Shown piece after piece: positions 7,981 through 16,213 of a stretch of 32,896 nt of DNA. Source of the DNA: Desulfovibrio sp. (GTDB lineage Bacteria > Desulfobacterota > Desulfovibrionia > Desulfovibrionales > Desulfovibrionaceae). Under the pieces are notes generated by a model. It was not told the DNA's origin. It did not search any database and worked only from the letters and a program-made list of their open reading frames with translations. How positions within the stretch are numbered: the first letter of the stretch is position 1; the number at the start of each line of letters is the position of its first letter. Location of the stretch: assembly GCA_031288535.1 (NCBI GenBank), contig JAITRF010000134.1, positions 1 through 32,896 of the forward strand, written 5' to 3'. The translations under genes and the position numbers were made by a program.

Positions 7981-8085
7981 TAGAGCGTTTTGTCGTTGAA
8001 AGTATCTTTCCGATAAATGCTCTGGCGTTGCGAAGCATTGCTTCGCAACGCCCGCGAGATTGGCATAGGCGGGCTTTGCCCTCTG
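7981..8085 (+). repeat. Modular repeat family R3, copy 1
   Basis: A 43-base module starting TAGAGCGTTTTGTCGTTGAA and ending AAATGCTCT is followed by a perfect hairpin (GGCGTTGCGAAGCA 8024-8037 / TGCTTCGCAACGCC 8039-8052), then CCGCGAGATTGGC and a GGCGGGCT stem. The same order of modules occurs inverted at 27780-27893, but there the hairpin has a different sequence. The element fills most of the gap between the otsAB and GH15 genes. Confidence 0.7.
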
Positions 8086-8176
8086 TAAGTGTTACACGTA
8101 CCAGTCGCCGCAAAACATTTAAGGGTTCGCAGTAGTTGCTTTTGCGGGCAAACACTGAAATCGACCGGAATTTATC

Positions 8177-9970
8177 ATGCCAGATCTGGACTATGGGGTA
8201 ATAGGCAACTGCAGGACGGCCGCACTGGTCTCAAAGAGCGGCGACATCCGCTGGCTCTGCCTGCCGGACTTCGACAGCGCCGCTGTTTTCGCGTCCATCC
8301 TTGACGCGGAAAAGGGCGGGCATTTCGGATTCAGCCTGTCCGGCGAGCACTCCTGCTCGCAGTCGTACATAGCGCAGACCAACATACTGCGCACGCTTCT
8401 CGTCACGGAAAACGGAGTGGCCGAGGTGCTGGACTTCATGCCGCGCTACCGCGTTTCCGACTCGGACTACCACATGCCCCCGGAGATATACCGGCTGCTG
8501 CGCCCTCTGGTCGGCAAGCCGCGCCTTGGCGTCGTCTATGCGCCGGCGCTGAACTACGCGAGGGAGGCGGTCCGCCACGAAAAGCGCGGCGGCTGTGTGC
8601 TGAGCTACTCCCTGTGCAACTCGAACAACAACATATACCTGTATTCCAGCCTCGATCTCGACGCTGTCCTCGAGGGCCGCGAGTTCACTCTGGAAAATGA
8701 CGAATTTCTGCTTCTTTCCTACCACCAGAAGCTGGTAGGCATTACTCTGGAGCACGTCAACCTCGAGCTTGAGCGGACAAGGGTCTACTGGCTCAACTGG
8801 TCGCAGCGTTCCGTAACATATCAAAAATACCGGGAGCAGGTTTCACGCAGCCTGCTGGTGCTGAAACTCATGACCTTCGAACAGACCGGGGCCATTCTCG
8901 CCGCCCTCACCACCAGCATCCCCGAGACGATCGGAGGGGAGAGGAACTGGGACTACAGGTACTGCTGGCTGAGGGACGCGTCCATGTCCATGGTCACTCT
9001 GCTGGAGATGGGGCACCCGAACGCCGCCAGGCGTTTTTTGCGGTTCATCAGGCGCATCCTGCGCTCGAAACAGGACAGCTTCCAGGTCATGTACGGAATT
9101 CGCGGCGAACGCGTGCTCACGGAAGAGCGTCTTTTACATCTGGCCGGGTTTGAGAATTCCAGGCCCGTACGCGTCGGCAACGCCGCTTACGCCCAGAAAC
9201 AGAACGATTCCTTCGGCTACCTTCTGGACGTCATGTACAATTATTACCGTTTTTTCGGCGGGTCCCCGGATGACATCGAAGAGATGTGGGAGATCGTGAA
9301 AAAGATAATCAGCACCGTGCTGGAGGACTGGCGCAATCCGGACCACAGCATCTGGGAATTCAGAGCCAGGAAGGACCATTTCGTATTTTCCAAGGTCATG
9401 TGCTGGGTGGCTCTGGATCGGGGGGCGAAGATCGCCGAGTTTTTCGGGTGCGGGGACGAGCGCGCGAGCTTCGCCGCCGAGGCCGAGGCGGTGCGGAACG
9501 AGGTGTTCGCCAAAGGCTGGAACGAGGAATTGCAAAGCTTCTCCCAGGTGTACGGGAGCGCGGAAGTTGACGCTTCGCTTCTGCTCATGGAGCAGTACGG
9601 CTTTGTAAACGCAAGCGACGAGCGTTATGTGAAAACCGTGGACCGGGTGAAAGAGAGGCTTTTCCACAATGGCCTCATGTACCGTTACCGCAACGACGAC
9701 GATTTCGGGCGGCCGGAATCGGCCTTCACCATCTGCACCTTCTGGCTTGCGCGGGCGCTTTACGTGACGGGGCGAAAAGAAGAGGCCCTGGCCGTTTTCG
9801 GCAATGTCCTCGCCCATTGCAACCATGTCGGCCTTTTCAGCGAGGACCTGGATTTTGAGACGAAGTGGCAGCTCGGCAACTTCCCGCAGGCCTATTCGCA
9901 TCTGGCCCTTATCGAAACGGCTTCGCTCCTGAACGAGGGCAAAAGCTGTCCCCGCTTCATCACGCCCTGA
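8177..9970 (+). CDS. GH15 family glycoside hydrolase (trehalase/glucoamylase-like)
   Basis: This 597-residue, probably cytoplasmic enzyme belongs to the bacterial GH15 family, which includes glucoamylases and trehalases. The N-terminal beta-sandwich begins with the typical DYGVIGNCRTAALVSKSGDI. The (alpha/alpha)6 domain carries NWDYRYCWLRDASM (from Asn257), then SRPVRVGNAAYAQKQND, and IWEFR with Glu394. Near the C-terminus the conserved LGNFPQAYSHLALIE block follows an acidic stretch. No signal peptide is seen. Its position directly after the trehalose-forming enzyme makes trehalose, or a trehalose/maltose-type glucan, the likely substrate; this is inference from context. The start at 8177 has only a weak ribosome-binding site, but the N-terminal motif fits the family start. 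Confidence 0.9.
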   Translation: MPDLDYGVIGNCRTAALVSKSGDIRWLCLPDFDSAAVFASILDAEKGGHFGFSLSGEHSCSQSYIAQTNILRTLLVTENGVAEVLDFMPRYRVSDSDYHMPPEIYRLLRPLVGKPRLGVVYAPALNYAREAVRHEKRGGCVLSYSLCNSNNNIYLYSSLDLDAVLEGREFTLENDEFLLLSYHQKLVGITLEHVNLELERTRVYWLNWSQRSVTYQKYREQVSRSLLVLKLMTFEQTGAILAALTTSIPETIGGERNWDYRYCWLRDASMSMVTLLEMGHPNAARRFLRFIRRILRSKQDSFQVMYGIRGERVLTEERLLHLAGFENSRPVRVGNAAYAQKQNDSFGYLLDVMYNYYRFFGGSPDDIEEMWEIVKKIISTVLEDWRNPDHSIWEFRARKDHFVFSKVMCWVALDRGAKIAEFFGCGDERASFAAEAEAVRNEVFAKGWNEELQSFSQVYGSAEVDASLLLMEQYGFVNASDERYVKTVDRVKERLFHNGLMYRYRNDDDFGRPESAFTICTFWLARALYVTGRKEEALAVFGNVLAHCNHVGLFSEDLDFETKWQLGNFPQAYSHLALIETASLLNEGKSCPRFITP

Positions 9971-9989
9971 AGCATCCAGTCCTGATGCC

Positions 9990-10083
9990 GGAGCGGTTCA
10001 ACTTTGAAAAGCGGACCGCTCGCAAGGACTTGCTTGCAAATCCTTGTCGCGAAATGCTCGCAGGCGGGCTTTCCCCGTCGTTA
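9990..10083 (+). repeat. Dispersed repeat family R2, copy 2
   Basis: It begins GGAGCGGTTCAACTTTGAAA and continues through GCAAGGACTTGCTTGCAAAT and a GCAGGCGGGCTTTCCC-type end, matching the minus-strand reading of 4735-4838. It sits about 20 bases after the GH15 stop codon. Confidence 0.65.
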
Positions 10084-10425
10084 AGAAGACATCCGGCATA
10101 ATGTTTGCATTAGTCCTAGAAAAACTCTAGAATCTGGACATGAACACACTCACCTCTCTTGCATGGCTCAAGGGTTTTCGAGCCATCCGCACAAGATACT
10201 GCCAACGACTGTGCAATTACTTAGCTATGGTGCAATTTGCCTGCGCAATTATTCTTTTTCGAAGAATTGCTGTTTATCTGCAGTAATTGTGCCGGATATC
10301 TTCTACGTTCGGGACGGACGACCCCGGCCCCCCTCATTTGCGCGCCGCGTCTCAAATCATAACTTTCTTCTTTATCCTGATAAATATCCCCGGCATTCGG
10401 CCGATAAATATGTACAGAGGTGTTT
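10084..10425 (+). promoter_or_regulatory. AT-rich upstream region with palindromes
   Basis: The base composition drops in GC here, between two GC-rich genes. Visible structure includes CTAGA/TCTAG (10116-10130), ATGGCTC/GAGCCAT (about 10163-10186), three GCAATT direct repeats (10213, 10232, 10245), and an ATTCTT/AAGAAT palindrome near 10249-10266. These probably form the control region of the following gene. AGAGG at 10416-10420 is its ribosome-binding site. I cannot assign a specific regulator. Confidence 0.4.
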
Positions 10426-12378
10426 ATGTCTATGTGGGGCAGCCTGAGCAGCATACTTAACACAAGCAGCATCGGGACCGTATGGCAACCCAAATCCAAC
10501 CGCATACAGGTCGGCCGCGATGTGGGTGCTCTTTCCGCGACAGGCTTCTGTGGCGGGCCTGATCGCAACAGGGTCCTCGGGCAGGGTGACGATGTGACGC
10601 TCAAGTCCCGGTGGCTTTTCGACTTCGTTAAAGCCAAGACCGAATCCGGCGGCACGGTACCCGACTTTCGCGAACTCTCCAAAGTGATCAAGGAATTCGG
10701 TGAGACCGGCTTTGCCTCGCCCAGTATGCTGAAAGGCGTCGACGGCACGGTGCTCCAGCAGAAAGGCGACTATGTCGTCTCTTACAACGGCGGCGGGCTC
10801 CTGGTCTACAAAAAGAACGCTGAAGCAGGCGAGTTTACGCAAGTAACCGCCGTATCGGGCAAGCAGGACATCAGGATCGCCTGGGACGGCAACGGCGAGC
10901 CTCAAATCCTGACGGGCGGCGCGGCCCTCACCAACGGCGTTCTGGCGGCCCAAGGGGAAAATGAGTTCCTATTCCGCGCCTCCAAGGCCGATGTTGCCGC
11001 CGGCAAGGGAACCACGGTCTTTAACGCATCGTTCGCGGAGGGAACGTATTCCGGCGGCGACAATGTGACGTACCTGGGCCGTTACGCAGGCGGCATCTTT
11101 ACCGAAACCACGGGCAAGATCACCTTTGCCGGATATTTCAGCGGCGCCTCTTTTGAAAAGCTCACCGGGGACAGCATTTTTTCCGGCGTCTTTACAAATG
11201 CTTCCGTGACCCTTGAAAAGGGCAAGAGTACGTTCAGCGGATATTTTTCCGCCTCCGAGATTCAGGCAGGCAACAACGGCAGCACGGTAAACGGCCTTTT
11301 CATGGATGCCTGCATCGTCAAGGGCGGCGATGGAGACGACAGTTTTTCCGGCCGGTTCATCGACGGCGAAGTGGACGGCGGCAAGGGAGACGACAGTTTC
11401 GGCAACACGCAGTCCATGAACCCGGAAATACTGGCCTGTCAGACTGACAACGAAACCAGAGTCTACAGTGGGCTTGCAGCGGATTTCGTCAATGCCACCG
11501 TTAACGCGGGAGAGGGCAGCGACACCTTCGAGGGCGTCATGTGGGGCGGCGCCCTGAACCTGGATGAGGGCGAAAACACCGTTCGCGGCATGTTCGGTGA
11601 AGCAACGGTCAACGGCGGCAAGGATAACGACGACATCCATGCTGCCTACAGTTCTATGAGCTTCTTTACTACGGGCCTGGGCGACGATACGGTTACTCTG
11701 GTCACCGCCGATCAAAGTTCGGTGACCACGGACGAGGGGACCAACCTTGTCACTATGGGCCAAAACAACCCCACACCGGGCGACCACACATGGCAGACCA
11801 GGGACGAATATTTCTCTAAAAGCCGCCCCATGGAAACCGGCGAGTTGCGGCACAATACCGTGAACACGGAAAAAGGCGACAACACCGTGGGCATCCATAA
11901 CGGGGAGTCCATCGTGGCCGTTCTCAACGGTAATGAGTACGAAGAAAAGACCGTGGGCCGGAAAGCGGACGACGCCGGAACCGCAGAAGGGCCGTCTTCC
12001 CGGGGAACCGCTGAACAACCTTCCGTGCAGAACGCCGCTTCTCCCATAATGCCGCAAGCTCCCGCCCTACTTGACACTGCCGGACCGCAAGCCGCCGGAG
12101 ACGCTGAAAACGGCGTGCAGACCTCCCCCTCGGCGGATGAAAGAACCCTACGCTATGCCATCGGGCGCTACCTGAACGTGTACGGTTTTGAACCGCTTGC
12201 GGGCGAGACCCCGGCCGTGACCGTCCAGACCGACGGTGAATCGCGGATCTTTAACGGTGTGGAACGACACAACACCTTTGAGGACAACGAAGAAAACCCC
12301 GGCATGATGCGGGTCATTCGCCGCTACAACGGCTTCGGCTCTTTTTCCTGGGACAGGTGGACGCGCCTGCGGGCATAA
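10426..12378 (+). CDS. RTX-like beta-roll repeat protein of unknown function
   Basis: I do not recognise a named family for this 650-residue, acidic, Gly/Asp/Thr-rich protein. Residues ~1-190 are non-repetitive. Residues ~196-490 form tandem repeats of about 18 residues (pattern xxTFxGxFxxAxVxxxxG), which become calcium-binding RTX-type nonapeptides in the middle (GGDGDDSFS near 300-308, GGKGDDSFG near 318-326, GLGDDTV near 417). The C-terminal ~160 residues contain a Pro/Ala-rich linker followed by a compact segment ending in an aromatic/basic tail. There is no N-terminal signal peptide, which would fit type I secretion, but no type I exporter is nearby. The ATG at 10426 is preferred because GAGG lies five bases upstream; GTG 10420 and ATG 10432 are alternatives. 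A secreted adhesin or structural protein is possible. Confidence 0.8.
   Translation: MSMWGSLSSILNTSSIGTVWQPKSNRIQVGRDVGALSATGFCGGPDRNRVLGQGDDVTLKSRWLFDFVKAKTESGGTVPDFRELSKVIKEFGETGFASPSMLKGVDGTVLQQKGDYVVSYNGGGLLVYKKNAEAGEFTQVTAVSGKQDIRIAWDGNGEPQILTGGAALTNGVLAAQGENEFLFRASKADVAAGKGTTVFNASFAEGTYSGGDNVTYLGRYAGGIFTETTGKITFAGYFSGASFEKLTGDSIFSGVFTNASVTLEKGKSTFSGYFSASEIQAGNNGSTVNGLFMDACIVKGGDGDDSFSGRFIDGEVDGGKGDDSFGNTQSMNPEILACQTDNETRVYSGLAADFVNATVNAGEGSDTFEGVMWGGALNLDEGENTVRGMFGEATVNGGKDNDDIHAAYSSMSFFTTGLGDDTVTLVTADQSSVTTDEGTNLVTMGQNNPTPGDHTWQTRDEYFSKSRPMETGELRHNTVNTEKGDNTVGIHNGESIVAVLNGNEYEEKTVGRKADDAGTAEGPSSRGTAEQPSVQNAASPIMPQAPALLDTAGPQAAGDAENGVQTSPSADERTLRYAIGRYLNVYGFEPLAGETPAVTVQTDGESRIFNGVERHNTFEDNEENPGMMRVIRRYNGFGSFSWDRWTRLRA
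11011..11895 (+). repeat. Coding tandem repeats of about 18 residues
   Basis: About a dozen units of 18-19 codons are visible. The first group (residues ~196-290) carries hydrophobic T-F-x-G-x-F patterns with few acidic loops. The later group carries GDD-type loops. Eighteen residues equals one turn (two nonapeptides) of an RTX beta-roll, so alternate half-turns appear to lack the calcium-binding consensus. Confidence 0.65.
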
Positions 12379-12543
12379 ACAGCCATTGCAAAGGGAAAAT
12401 GCCGATTGCAGACAAGGCGCTTGCACGCCGGTATAAGGCATCCGCGCCAGGCGCTATGAGCGCAACGCGCCAGCACCCGAACCGGGCGTTATGAACGGGA
12501 CTTGCAGACCAGAGTCGGGACGGTTCAGCTTAAAGGGTAGTGT

Positions 12544-12929
12544 CTAATCCTGTGGACAAAATGATATCAAATCAAGCCCAAGATTTTTAAAATGTTTGTT
12601 ATTACCAGTATAGAGCTTTAATCCATAGTGCATGGCACTTGCCGCAATCAGAGCATCATCCGTTTCCAGTCCGTCACTGAGGGCATGAGTCGTCATCAAT
12701 TTCCAGGCAAGATTGCTGATTGCCTCATGTAGCGGCAATATTCGAAAGCTCATAACAATCAGCCAACTTTGAAGCTTCTCCAATTCCTGCTTGTTTCGTA
12801 CGCCCTCAATCAACTCCATACAGGAAATTACGGATAGTCCGCGAGATTGAGCATCTACGCGCTTATAGTATCAAGGGCGCTGATTTTACCCCGTAAAGCC
12901 CAGATAAGGATATCCGAGTCAAACAGCAT
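12544..12929 (-). pseudogene. VapC-like PIN-domain toxin, frameshifted
   Basis: The toxin would be a PIN-domain ribonuclease of about 128 residues. Translation from ATG 12929 gives MLFDSDILIWALRGKISALD and then a stop at 12855-12857. A second frame, open from about 12875, supplies VDAQSRGLSVISCMELIEGV and runs to the stop at 12544. Joining the frames between about 12855 and 12877 restores a normal PIN domain. It includes the acidic residues in LFDSD, MELIEG and ETDDALIAA. The shift equals one missing or two extra bases, with no homopolymer at the site. The start overlaps the antitoxin stop by 11 bases, a typical toxin-antitoxin arrangement. A sequencing error cannot be excluded. An internal ATG at 12819 could yield only a 91-residue C-terminal fragment. 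Confidence 0.75.
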
Positions 12930-13230
12930 CGGCTGCACCGTAAAGATGACGACGACGGGCGGAGCGTTGTTTCCTGATCCAAGCGGACGGATCGGTCATG
13001 TCTTCCCTGTCGGCCCACATGCCGAATGCCGGATGGTTTTCCGGAGAATCTTCATAAACGGAATGCGCCGGTTCTCCGGACTTCGTTACTTCATTCCAGA
13101 GAGGGAACTGCCCGGATTCGACAATATGTTCCAGCGTTATGCGCACAGCGTCCTGAAGAGACAAACCCAGATTATGCAACACCGCATCGGCTTTGACTTC
13201 AATGTTGGGATCAATTTCGACAGTCAGCAT
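12919..13230 (-). CDS. RelB/DinJ-type (VapB-like) antitoxin
   Basis: This small cytoplasmic protein of about 103 residues would bind DNA through an N-terminal ribbon-helix-helix and neutralise the adjacent PIN toxin. The N-terminus reads LTVEIDPNIEVKADAVLHNL, followed by GLSLQDAVRITLEHIVESGQ and FPLW, a clear RelB/DinJ pattern. The C-terminal half (WADREDMTDPSAW then a basic ARRRH stretch) would be the toxin-binding tail. The open frame extends to 13314, but I chose ATG 13230 because homology begins there. Its stop overlaps the toxin start. If the toxin is dead, the antitoxin may persist as an autoregulator or simply be decaying. Confidence 0.75.
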   Translation of the reverse strand: MLTVEIDPNIEVKADAVLHNLGLSLQDAVRITLEHIVESGQFPLWNEVTKSGEPAHSVYEDSPENHPAFGMWADREDMTDPSAWIRKQRSARRRHLYGAADAV

Positions 13231-13316
13231 AGCTTCGCCGTATGTTTCCGGAACAGATACCACAGGACATTTACTGTACGAAAGCAAAGTAGCTGCTTCC
13301 GGGGTCTGCGTCAATC

Positions 13317-14650
13317 AGACGAAATTTTAGGGGCGGCGGCAATCCTATTCGCGGACAGAGTCAGGGCGCTACGGACGGACCCGGCCGGGAGCGTGGAACG
13401 CATGGCGGCGCGGGCGGCGGAAGGTCTGGGCGAGGACAAGCTGCTTGCCGTGCGTCTGGACTTGCAGGCGCGCAACGGCGTTCCCGCGGGTGAACGCAGG
13501 GTGTTGCCCAAGGCGCAGGCGGAGAGCCTCAAGGCGCAGTGGGAAGGAGTGGAGGACGCGGAGCGGAAGGCTGCGCTGCTGGCCGAATGGAAGGGGCGCT
13601 TCGGCGCGTATTTTCCCGAGGTTGTGTCCGAGGCGAAGCTGCCGGCCGCCGCGCTTGCGGCCGGTGAACGTCGGGAAAGTCCGGGGGATCAGGGAAACCC
13701 TGAGCCGCGTTTACGACACGGTGTTGCGCGATCCCTTGGGCGGCCCGGCCGACGAAGTTTTGGCCGTGCTGCGAAGTCCGGAGTTTGAAAGAATGTTGCA
13801 AAAGAGAAACCCCTGCTTCCCCCGCCCGGCTAACCACAGAGGGTCAGAACACTGGCGGGGATACCGCTGCCGGGCCTTTCGATCGTCACCGGCAGGGGCT
13901 TTCCGGAGAAAACACAGGCGCTCCGGCAACGGAAGTCAAGATCGTCACAGACCCTTTGAAGTGCGTCTGAAGGTGAGAGAAGCGCAGAACGGAAAGTTTT
14001 TCTATGATTTTTACAATGAGTCCGAATGGGGAAGGAAGACCCCGCCCGATACGCGCATTGCATCCGTCCATGCAAGCGCCAAAGACGGGGGAGATTCCCG
14101 CGTAGCTCTCGGGGAGCTCGGTGCGGCACACGGGGAGCGGCCGGCGGTCCGCATTGATGACGGGAATCTTTCGAAAAAGATAATCGCTCCCGCGGATGCC
14201 GTCAACCTCGACGTGCGGGAAGGTTCCCCGCCTGATCCGCGCGCTTCCTCCGCCGCCGAAAGCGCCAAGGGCGGGGCGGGCTTCGAGGGTACGGAACCGC
14301 AGGCTCACGGACAGCGGCGACCGCCAGCACACGCGCCAAGCCCCGAAGCGCCTGCTGCGACAATAGCGCAAGCGCCTGATGCCGTCAACCTCGACGTGCG
14401 GGGCGTGACGCCAGACTGGACGCCGGAGCCTCCGGAGCGAGCCGCGCCGGCCGCGCGCGTGCCGGATGAGCGGGCAGCCGTCGATCGCGCTCTGGATCAC
14501 GAGGCGGCGCGGATACTTGAGGAAGGCGGGGGAACGCCGGAAGATCGCGCCGCTCTGGAAAGCGCCGCCGAGGATATGGAAACCGTCAACCGCGAGGAAG
14601 AGGCGGCTCTGACCGTCCTTTCCTGCATCACAGGAGCAAGCGATGTTTGA
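13317..14650 (+). pseudogene. Decayed phage-like large protein gene
   Basis: Protein-like sequence continues through this stretch but switches frame at least three times. One frame gives FADRVRALRTDPAGSVERMA through WKGRFGAYFPEVVSEAKLPA up to about 13665. A second gives RETLSRVYDTVLRDPLGGPA to about 13800. A third gives ATEVKIVTDPLK near 13930-13965, and the second resumes with FEVRLKVREAQNGKFFYDFY to the stop at 14650. The composition and motifs resemble large multidomain virion or polyvalent proteins of phages, but I cannot name a family. The last third is Ala/Pro/Glu-rich and contains a duplicated DAVNLDVR motif (around 14197 and 14378). The 5' end is not definable and abuts the toxin-antitoxin module, suggesting a broken prophage remnant. 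Confidence 0.5.
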
Positions 14651-14744
14651 TGGTGGAGCAGGGCAAAACAAATGTCATGGAAAACTACCTGGGGGATCCG
14701 CCCCCCGCAGACCCCCCAGGTCGCTCCGGGAAAAGCACGGTCGC

Positions 14745-14835
14745 GTCATTCTGAACGGAGCGAAGCGGAGTGAAGAATCCATCTTGATTGTTCAGAAAGG
14801 CGTGAAGATGGATTCTTCGCTTCGCTCAGAATGAC
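14745..14835. repeat. Inverted-repeat (REP/MITE-like) element
   Basis: The left arm (14745-14785) begins GTCATTCTGAACGGAGCGAA and the right arm (14805-14835) is its inverse, ending CTTCGCTCAGAATGAC. The arms pair over about 31 bases, with a ~10-base insertion in the left arm and a ~20-base loop. Elements starting GTCATTCTGA are common dispersed repeats in several bacterial lineages. It lies in the 14651-15048 spacer, which otherwise contains only a short open frame from ATG 14643 overlapping the preceding stop and no recognisable gene. Confidence 0.75.
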
Positions 14836-15048
14836 GGAGATAGGGCGGGAATCCTCAGGCGTCGCAGACGGCGGCCGTGGCCGCCAAATGGAGCGATATC
14901 GTTGCTGTCGATGCCCGTACGGCGGCTTCGCCGCCAACGGGCACAAGCCCTTCGGGTCGCAAGGCGGCGCGGGCGGGGATTTGCCCCGGCCGCATGGTTG
15001 CCGCGTAAGAAAGGCGTGGGGCAGTTCTCCGTAAAGGAGGTTGCCTGA

Positions 15049-15138
15049 ATGGTACAGTTCCTGCGAGATATTGCCGTCAATGTGATTGGTAATATCCTTG
15101 TGGCCCCCATAAGGCGCTTATTCAAAGATAACCGCTAA
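15049..15138 (+). CDS. Candidate 29-residue amphipathic peptide
   Basis: A short ORF of 29 codons plus stop follows a near-perfect ribosome-binding site (AAAGGAGG at 15033-15040, eight bases before ATG). The peptide begins MVQFLRDIAVNVIGNILVAP and ends in a basic RRLFKDNR-type tail, so it has one hydrophobic segment of about 15 residues followed by charges. It could be a small membrane protein or a type I toxin-like peptide. It is followed nine bases later by a strong hairpin. Function is unknown, and the ribosome-binding site is the main argument that it is translated. Confidence 0.5.
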   Translation: MVQFLRDIAVNVIGNILVAPIRRLFKDNR

Positions 15139-15146
15139 AAGAGCTT

Positions 15147-15178
15147 GCCCCTGAAGGAACGCCATTCCTATCAGGGGC
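15147..15178 (+). terminator. Long hairpin after the small ORF
   Basis: GCCCCTGA (15147-15154) plus AGGAA (15155-15159) pair with TTCCT (15165-15169) and TCAGGGGC (15171-15178), with one bulged A and a five-base loop. There is no T tract, so it may be a weak terminator, an RNA-stability element or part of a structured RNA. Confidence 0.45.
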
Positions 15179-15295
15179 ACAACTTGGAGATTACCTATAA
15201 TCTTCGGGGAACTGTCCTAGGGCCGGGGGTGTTAGCGCACTTCCGGCCCGCTTGTTTTGGAGTATAAGTCATTCCCGCCGCTTGTCAAGCCTCCC

Positions 15296-15478
15296 ATGAC
15301 AAAGCCGGTAACTGCGCATCTCAAGAGCGGCAACCGGGGCTGTTATCTGCGCGCGAACCTCAACCGGGCGGTGAAGCGGAGTTTGCGGCAGTTCCGGTAC
15401 ATATTTTTCATCAAGCGGGACTGGATGCGGCGGTTGAACTTCAAGGTTCAGGCTTACCCGAAGCGGGGGGAAATGTAA
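15296..15478 (+). CDS. Hypothetical small basic protein
   Basis: A 60-residue Arg/Lys-rich ORF begins MTKPVTAHLKSGNRGCYLRA and ends KVQAYPKRGEM. An in-frame ATG at 15257 would add 13 residues. There is no clear ribosome-binding site and no family I recognise. It lies in the phage-remnant neighbourhood and may itself be a fragment. Coding status is doubtful. Confidence 0.3.
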   Translation: MTKPVTAHLKSGNRGCYLRANLNRAVKRSLRQFRYIFFIKRDWMRRLNFKVQAYPKRGEM

Positions 15479-15630
15479 CGGCGTTACGAATGGCGTAATT
15501 TTTCGGCGAGAGAATTATCCTGTTTTTCGCGCCGGTTTTTCCCGCGCCGCATCACAATCCCTGAAAAAATAATGGAAAAGCGCCGGGAAATGGCTTATTC
15601 TGCCGACAAAACACAAAGGGCGCGACGAAT

Positions 15631-16170
15631 ATGGAATATTTTCTGCCGGGACTGTTCCTGGCGATCCTGGGCTTTGTGCTGCTGCTCAACATCCTGACCC
15701 TCCCGGCCAACTGGATCATGGTCATCCTGGTCGTGATCTGGCGTTTCGCCAACCCGCATCCGGGGGCGATGGACGCCTTTTATTTCATAACCCTGGTCGG
15801 TCTGGCCCTGGTCGGCGAAGTGATCGAATTTCTGGCCCAGGCCTGGGGGACCAAAAGATACGGGGCCACGAACACCGGGACCATAGGCGGCATTATCGGG
15901 GCCATAGCCGGGGCTGTCGTCTGCGCGCCCTTCCTTCTTGGGGTAGGCGCGCTGTTCGGCGCCCTGATCGGGGCCTGGTGCGGCTGCTATGTCTTTGAAC
16001 TCCTGCGCGGCCGTTCCGCCGGCGAGGCTTGGCGCTCGGCCAAAGGCGCCATGATTGGACGCTTTTTCGGCATCTGCATCAAATGCGGCATCGGCGTGGC
16101 CATGCTCGTGCTGACCTACCATGCCGTATGGCCGGGGGCGACGCCACAGCTTCCCGCCTTCCAGGTATAA
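15631..16170 (+). CDS. DUF456 family membrane protein
   Basis: This 179-residue inner-membrane protein has hydrophobic segments at about 3-25, 28-42, 50-68, a Gly-rich stretch around 85-125 (GTIGGIIGAIAGAVVCAPFL) and a last segment near 145-165. This layout, with the duplicated glycine-rich GxxxG helices, is typical of DUF456. The function of the family is unknown. The start ATG 15631 follows AAAGGG about ten bases upstream. It converges with the end of the large minus-strand respiratory operon and is probably not part of it. Confidence 0.85.
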   Translation: MEYFLPGLFLAILGFVLLLNILTLPANWIMVILVVIWRFANPHPGAMDAFYFITLVGLALVGEVIEFLAQAWGTKRYGATNTGTIGGIIGAIAGAVVCAPFLLGVGALFGALIGAWCGCYVFELLRGRSAGEAWRSAKGAMIGRFFGICIKCGIGVAMLVLTYHAVWPGATPQLPAFQV

Positions 16171-16213
16171 TTCCGTTCCCTGGCGCGACAAATCAGAGCT
16201 TCCCCAACTCGCT

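Noticed and set aside
7981-8085. Possible CRISPR-like repeat structure
   Set aside because: Repeats are not in regularly spaced arrays, there are no spacers and no cas genes; they are dispersed palindromic elements.
12847-13788. 313-codon open frame on the plus strand
   Set aside because: Its first half is antisense to the toxin-antitoxin genes; only the part after about 13317 resembles protein and is treated as a decayed phage gene.
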